From the NCBI GenBank assembly GCA_035299065.1, contig DATGXI010000043.1, positions 1 through 7,371 of the forward strand: a stretch of 7,371 bases of DNA, read 5' to 3'. The notes under the pieces are model-generated. The model had not been told where the DNA came from and searched no databases. It saw nothing but the letters and a program-made list of their open reading frames with translations. Shown here in pieces: positions 4,898 to 7,371 of this stretch (within the stretch, counting starts at the first letter, position 1; every line of letters starts with the position of its first letter). The position numbers and the translations under genes were made by a program. The stretch comes from DASPJQ01 sp035299065 (GTDB lineage Bacteria; Bacteroidota; Bacteroidia; Flavobacteriales_D; UBA2798).

Positions 4898-6826
4898 TTG
4901 GATACACATCCGCTCCCCTTATTATTTGCTGTTAAGGAATTTGATTCAGTCATTATTCCCCAAATTGTTGTGATCCTTATTTTACTTGTTTTAAGTGGTC
5001 TTATTGCTGCGGCCGAAATTGCTTTTTTCTCGTTAAGCCCTGGAGAATTAAAAATCCTGGAAGATTCTGATACCAGTACCTCAAAACGAATTCTAGCAAT
5101 TGTTGGTGACACCAAAAAAATAATTGCCACCGTACTTGTTGGAGCCAACCTGGTGAACATTGCTATCATTATACTTTTTGCCGAACTAATTGATACTGTT
5201 TTTTCATTCGGGCCGGGACAGGAATACATTAAGTTTTTAATTGATGCTGTTGCTGTAACTTTTTTGCTTTTACTGGTTTGTGAAGTTGTGCCTAAAGTAT
5301 ATGCCAATCAAAACGCTTACCGTGTTGCCAACATTATGGCAGTGCCATTCCAGTTTTTGGAGGGTTTGTTAAGGCCTCTTACCTGGCTATTGCTATCAAC
5401 TTCATCTTATATTGACAAACGTTTCAGGCGCAGGAATCACAACGTCACAGTTGATGATCTTGGCCATGCGCTGGAGCTTACCATTAAAAAAGACGAAACT
5501 TCGGAAGAGGAAAAAAGGATTTTGGAAGGAATCGTGCGGTTTGGAAATACCGAAGCATCTCAAATCATGAAATCGCGTATGGATGTTGTGGCCGTTGACT
5601 CGAATACAACATTTGATCAGTTAATACCGGTAATTTTAATGAGCGGTTATTCACGCATTCCTGTGTACACCGACTCGCTTGATAAAATTGTGGGTGTGCT
5701 TGTAGCGAAAGATATTTTGCCTTACCTGGACGAACCCGCATCGTTTGACTGGAAAAAATTAATGCGTGAGCCATACTACGTTCCCGGGCATAAAAAAATT
5801 GATGATCTTTTAATGGATTTTCGTCATGAACGCACCCATATGGCCATTGCGGTTGATGAGTATGGTGGAACATTGGGCATTGTTACCCTGGAAGATGTAC
5901 TGGAAGAAATTGTAGGTGATATAACCGATGAATTTGATGACGAAGATATAACCTACACCAAAATTGACGAGAAGAATTATGTGTTTGAGGGAAAAACGCA
6001 CCTGATGGATATTTATAAAGTGCTGAAAATTGATGGTGATGAATTTGAAAAAAGCAGGGGAGAAGCAGATACACTTGCAGGATTTTTACTCGAAATATCA
6101 GGAAGGTTCTTAAGTAAAAATGAAAAAATAAAATTTGAGCAATATACTTTTACCGTGGAAGCAGCCGATAAAAAACGAATCAAGCAAATAAAAATCACCA
6201 TAAACGATGCAGCAGATAAAGACGGATCTACGGGTGGAATGAAAACCTTATTACTGGTTATTCCTTTATTGATGATGATGTTTACATCCTGTGGCGATAA
6301 TACCACAACTCCGCGTCCGCGTGGGTATATGCGTATTGAATTGCCTCCGCGCGAATTGGATAGCGTTCCTTCAAGTCAGCCTTTTTTGATGCTCAAAAAC
6401 AAAATTGCCCGTTTTGACCTGAAACAAATCAACAACAACGTAAAAGGAAATTACTCAGAGATTGTTTATCCGAAATTAAAAGCCACGCTTTATTTAACAT
6501 ATATGCAGGTTGATACAAACCTGGCAAAACTCATTGATGATTGCCATCAGCTGGCGTACAATCACTCGGGAAAAGCTGATGACATTGTGTCGGTTAAAAT
6601 TGAGCATCCTGAACACAGCGTGTACGGATTAATTTATGAATTCAAAGGCAATGCAGCCACGCCTTTGCAGTTTTATGTAACTGACAGCACTGCAAATTTT
6701 TTACGCGGATCACTTTATTTTTATGCCAGGCCTAACCTGGATTCAATAAAACCGGTTTTGGAATATGTGCGAAAAGATTTGGATGAAGGACTGAAGAGTT
6801 TGGTGTGGAAGAATAAGGGAAAGTAG
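4898..6826 (+). CDS. gldE: GldE-GldD fusion: gliding-motility CNNM/CBS membrane protein joined to a lipoprotein domain
   Basis: This is a 642-residue single open frame. Residues 1-447 are GldE, an inner-membrane protein of the CNNM/CorC (TlyC-like) type. It has hydrophobic segments at about 18-45, 73-100, 111-134 and 143-167 with the DUF21-type motifs VGANLVNIA (81-89) and CEVVPK (128-133). Two CBS repeats lie at about 228-340 (GYSRIPVY; DEYGGTLGIVTLEDVLEEIVG) and a CorC-type C-terminal domain at about 350-435. Residues 448-642 are GldD and begin with a complete lipoprotein signal peptide. In Flavobacterium, gldD and gldE are separate adjacent genes and GldD is needed for gliding; the biochemical role of GldE is unsettled. 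There is no stop between the two modules, only a 12-residue polar linker (about 436-447). The start is a TTG 9 bases after the ssb stop; it is the only plausible start before the first membrane segment. A true fusion, an internal start at 6239 or a sequence error are all possible. Confidence 0.9.
   Translation: MDTHPLPLLFAVKEFDSVIIPQIVVILILLVLSGLIAAAEIAFFSLSPGELKILEDSDTSTSKRILAIVGDTKKIIATVLVGANLVNIAIIILFAELIDTVFSFGPGQEYIKFLIDAVAVTFLLLLVCEVVPKVYANQNAYRVANIMAVPFQFLEGLLRPLTWLLLSTSSYIDKRFRRRNHNVTVDDLGHALELTIKKDETSEEEKRILEGIVRFGNTEASQIMKSRMDVVAVDSNTTFDQLIPVILMSGYSRIPVYTDSLDKIVGVLVAKDILPYLDEPASFDWKKLMREPYYVPGHKKIDDLLMDFRHERTHMAIAVDEYGGTLGIVTLEDVLEEIVGDITDEFDDEDITYTKIDEKNYVFEGKTHLMDIYKVLKIDGDEFEKSRGEADTLAGFLLEISGRFLSKNEKIKFEQYTFTVEAADKKRIKQIKITINDAADKDGSTGGMKTLLLVIPLLMMMFTSCGDNTTTPRPRGYMRIELPPRELDSVPSSQPFLMLKNKIARFDLKQINNNVKGNYSEIVYPKLKATLYLTYMQVDTNLAKLIDDCHQLAYNHSGKADDIVSVKIEHPEHSVYGLIYEFKGNAATPLQFYVTDSTANFLRGSLYFYARPNLDSIKPVLEYVRKDLDEGLKSLVWKNKGK
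6239..6826 (+). CDS. gldD: GldD gliding-motility lipoprotein module (possible internal start)
   Basis: The ATG at 6239-6241, in frame with gldE, would by itself encode a 195-residue lipoprotein of normal GldD length. It opens MKTLLLVIPLLMMMFTSC: a basic start, a hydrophobic core and the lipobox FTSC, with the lipidated Cys at residue 18 (Cys465 of the fused frame). A Pro-rich segment follows (TTPRPRGYMRIELPPRE), typical of GldD after its lipid anchor. The rest is a soluble alpha/beta domain with RGSLYFYARPNLDSIKPV near the end. GldD is required for gliding motility in Flavobacterium. No good Shine-Dalgarno precedes the ATG: GGTGGA is directly adjacent and too close, though Bacteroidota often lack one. 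The signal peptide is intact, so independent initiation or processing at the Cys looks likely. This entry is nested in the fused frame and is an alternative product, not a second locus. Confidence 0.6.
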   Translation: MKTLLLVIPLLMMMFTSCGDNTTTPRPRGYMRIELPPRELDSVPSSQPFLMLKNKIARFDLKQINNNVKGNYSEIVYPKLKATLYLTYMQVDTNLAKLIDDCHQLAYNHSGKADDIVSVKIEHPEHSVYGLIYEFKGNAATPLQFYVTDSTANFLRGSLYFYARPNLDSIKPVLEYVRKDLDEGLKSLVWKNKGK

Positions 6827-6876
6827 CAGCGGCAATAGGCAGGGGCAATTCAAATTAATGGTTTTTATGAAAATAG

Positions 6877-6976
6877 GGGCCATTGTGTACGATGTGTTAA
6901 GGATTAACACGCCTTCTAAATCACGAAGAACGATAACACGCCTCACTAATCACCGAGAACGATTGTATAATGGCCC
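6877..6976. repeat. 100-bp imperfect inverted-repeat element
   Basis: GGGCCATT (6877-6884) and AATGGCCC (6969-6976) are perfect 8-bp inverted arms. In plus-strand RNA the pairing can continue to 13 pairs (6877-6889 with 6964-6976) if three G-U pairs are allowed. The enclosed 74 bases contain the 29-bp tandem duplication. The element lies in the 186-bp spacer between gldD and the secreted-protein gene, and no open frame is evident inside. It could be a small palindromic repeat, a mobile-element remnant or a chance arrangement. The rest of the spacer shows no clear terminator after gldD. Confidence 0.4.
6905..6962. repeat. 29-bp tandem duplication, two copies
   Basis: Unit 1 (6905-6933) and unit 2 (6934-6962) both start TAACACGCCT and end AGAACGA, agreeing at 23 of 29 positions by my count. 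The differences cluster at unit positions 11-14 and 21-22. There is no spacer between the units and only two copies, so this is not a CRISPR array. Unit 2 ends where the predicted -33 element of the next gene begins. Confidence 0.75.
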
Positions 6977-6992
6977 AAAATTTGTATCTTGG
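6962..6992 (+). promoter_or_regulatory. Predicted Bacteroidota promoter for the secreted-protein gene
   Basis: A -33-like ATTG (6962-6965) is followed after 19 bases by TATCTTGG (6985-6992), one mismatch from the Bacteroidota -7 consensus TAnnTTTG. The spacing fits the consensus. Transcription would start near 6998-7000, leaving a short leader of about 14 bases before the ATG at 7013. The -33 element sits in the right arm of the inverted repeat. Confidence 0.5.
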
Positions 6993-7012
6993 TTCTGCAA
7001 AATATTTCCCTC

Positions 7013-7371
7013 ATGAAGAAATTAATGTACACCCTGGTCCTGGCAATCTCAGCAATTGCAGCCGGTGCTCAAACTGTTTATAGCGATGAAGTAGCTGGTT
7101 TTTCGGTTAACATACCTGATGGGTGGGTCCACGAAAAATTTGAAAAAGGCGAGTTGGCTTTGCGTTGCAGTGGTGAGGAGGGCACCGCATTTTACGATGT
7201 GAACCTTAAAAAATTAAGCGAAGGCCAAACAGCCAAACAATACATGGAGTACCTGGAAAGTTATATGCCTGATGCAGGCTTCAGCGCCAACTTTATGCCC
7301 GAAGAAAACAGGCAAATTGATGGAAGCGCTTATGGGGCCGATGAGGTGTATGGCGGAGCCTATTCAAAAGA
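7013..7371 (+). CDS. Secreted protein of unknown function, 3' end beyond the window
   Basis: The first 119 residues of an exported protein are visible and the frame is open to the edge. The N-terminus is a classical type I signal peptide (MKKLMYTLVLAISAIAAGAQ) with probable cleavage after Ala19 (AGA|Q), leaving an N-terminal Gln as is common in Bacteroidota; there is no lipobox. The mature part opens YSDEVAGFSVNIPDGW, a short beta-type pattern reminiscent of PsbP/DcrB-like domains, but I cannot assign a family with confidence. Only one Cys (about residue 52) is seen. It follows gldD after 186 bp with its own predicted promoter, so it is probably a separate unit, not part of the gld operon. 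The ATG is supported by the signal peptide starting at that residue. Confidence 0.85.
   Translation, partial: MKKLMYTLVLAISAIAAGAQTVYSDEVAGFSVNIPDGWVHEKFEKGELALRCSGEEGTAFYDVNLKKLSEGQTAKQYMEYLESYMPDAGFSANFMPEENRQIDGSAYGADEVYGGAYSK

Noticed and set aside
4885..5307. Minus-strand 140-residue frame opposite gldE
   Set aside because: It is antisense to the well-supported GldE membrane region, low-complexity and without recognisable motifs.
6905..6962. CRISPR-like repeat
   Set aside because: Only two copies exist and they are directly adjacent with no spacer; no cas gene is present.
6870..6981. AAAAT on both sides of the 100-bp inverted-repeat unit as a target-site duplication
   Set aside because: The left copy is separated from the arm by two bases, and five-base A-rich matches are common in this AT-rich spacer.

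Overview
This window looks like a chromosomal segment of a Bacteroidota bacterium, probably from a gliding or T9SS-bearing lineage, but the genus cannot be named from sequence alone. The evidence is the gldE and gldD genes (known from Flavobacterium-type gliding motility), weak or absent Shine-Dalgarno sequences, matches to the Bacteroidota TAnnTTTG promoter box, and the gene order rng / HU / mutY / ssb / gldE / gldD, which I recall as typical of the phylum.

Layout. Positions 1-191 are GC-rich, structured and repeat-like, with no gene I can defend. A small zinc-ribbon orphan follows at 192-539 (minus) and is flanked by CCGCAGA-type repeats in opposite orientation. Then comes a leftward block, read right to left: an HU-family DNA-binding protein (2935-3231), a membrane-anchored TPR-like protein (2393-2938) overlapping HU by 4 bp, a 30-residue very basic AURKAIP1/COX24-type protein (2283-2375), a hairpin plus U-rich tract, and ribonuclease G (644-2197).

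Divergently, from the 82-bp gap 3232-3313, a rightward block carries mutY (3314-4417), ssb (4469-4888) and a single open reading frame (4898-6826) that joins GldE to GldD without a stop codon. A 186-bp spacer with a 29-bp tandem duplication inside a 100-bp imperfect inverted repeat leads to a secreted protein that runs off the right edge (7013-7371).

Functional reading. The leftward block concerns nucleoid and RNA/ribosome housekeeping, and the rightward block starts with DNA repair and replication and then turns to gliding-motility envelope proteins. Most of the window is ordinary core genome. The points that merit attention are the GldE-GldD in-frame fusion with an intact internal lipoprotein signal, the overlooked 30-residue gene, the hairpin that separates it from rng and helps decide the rng start, and two unexplained repeat structures at 1-63/557-586 and 6877-6976.
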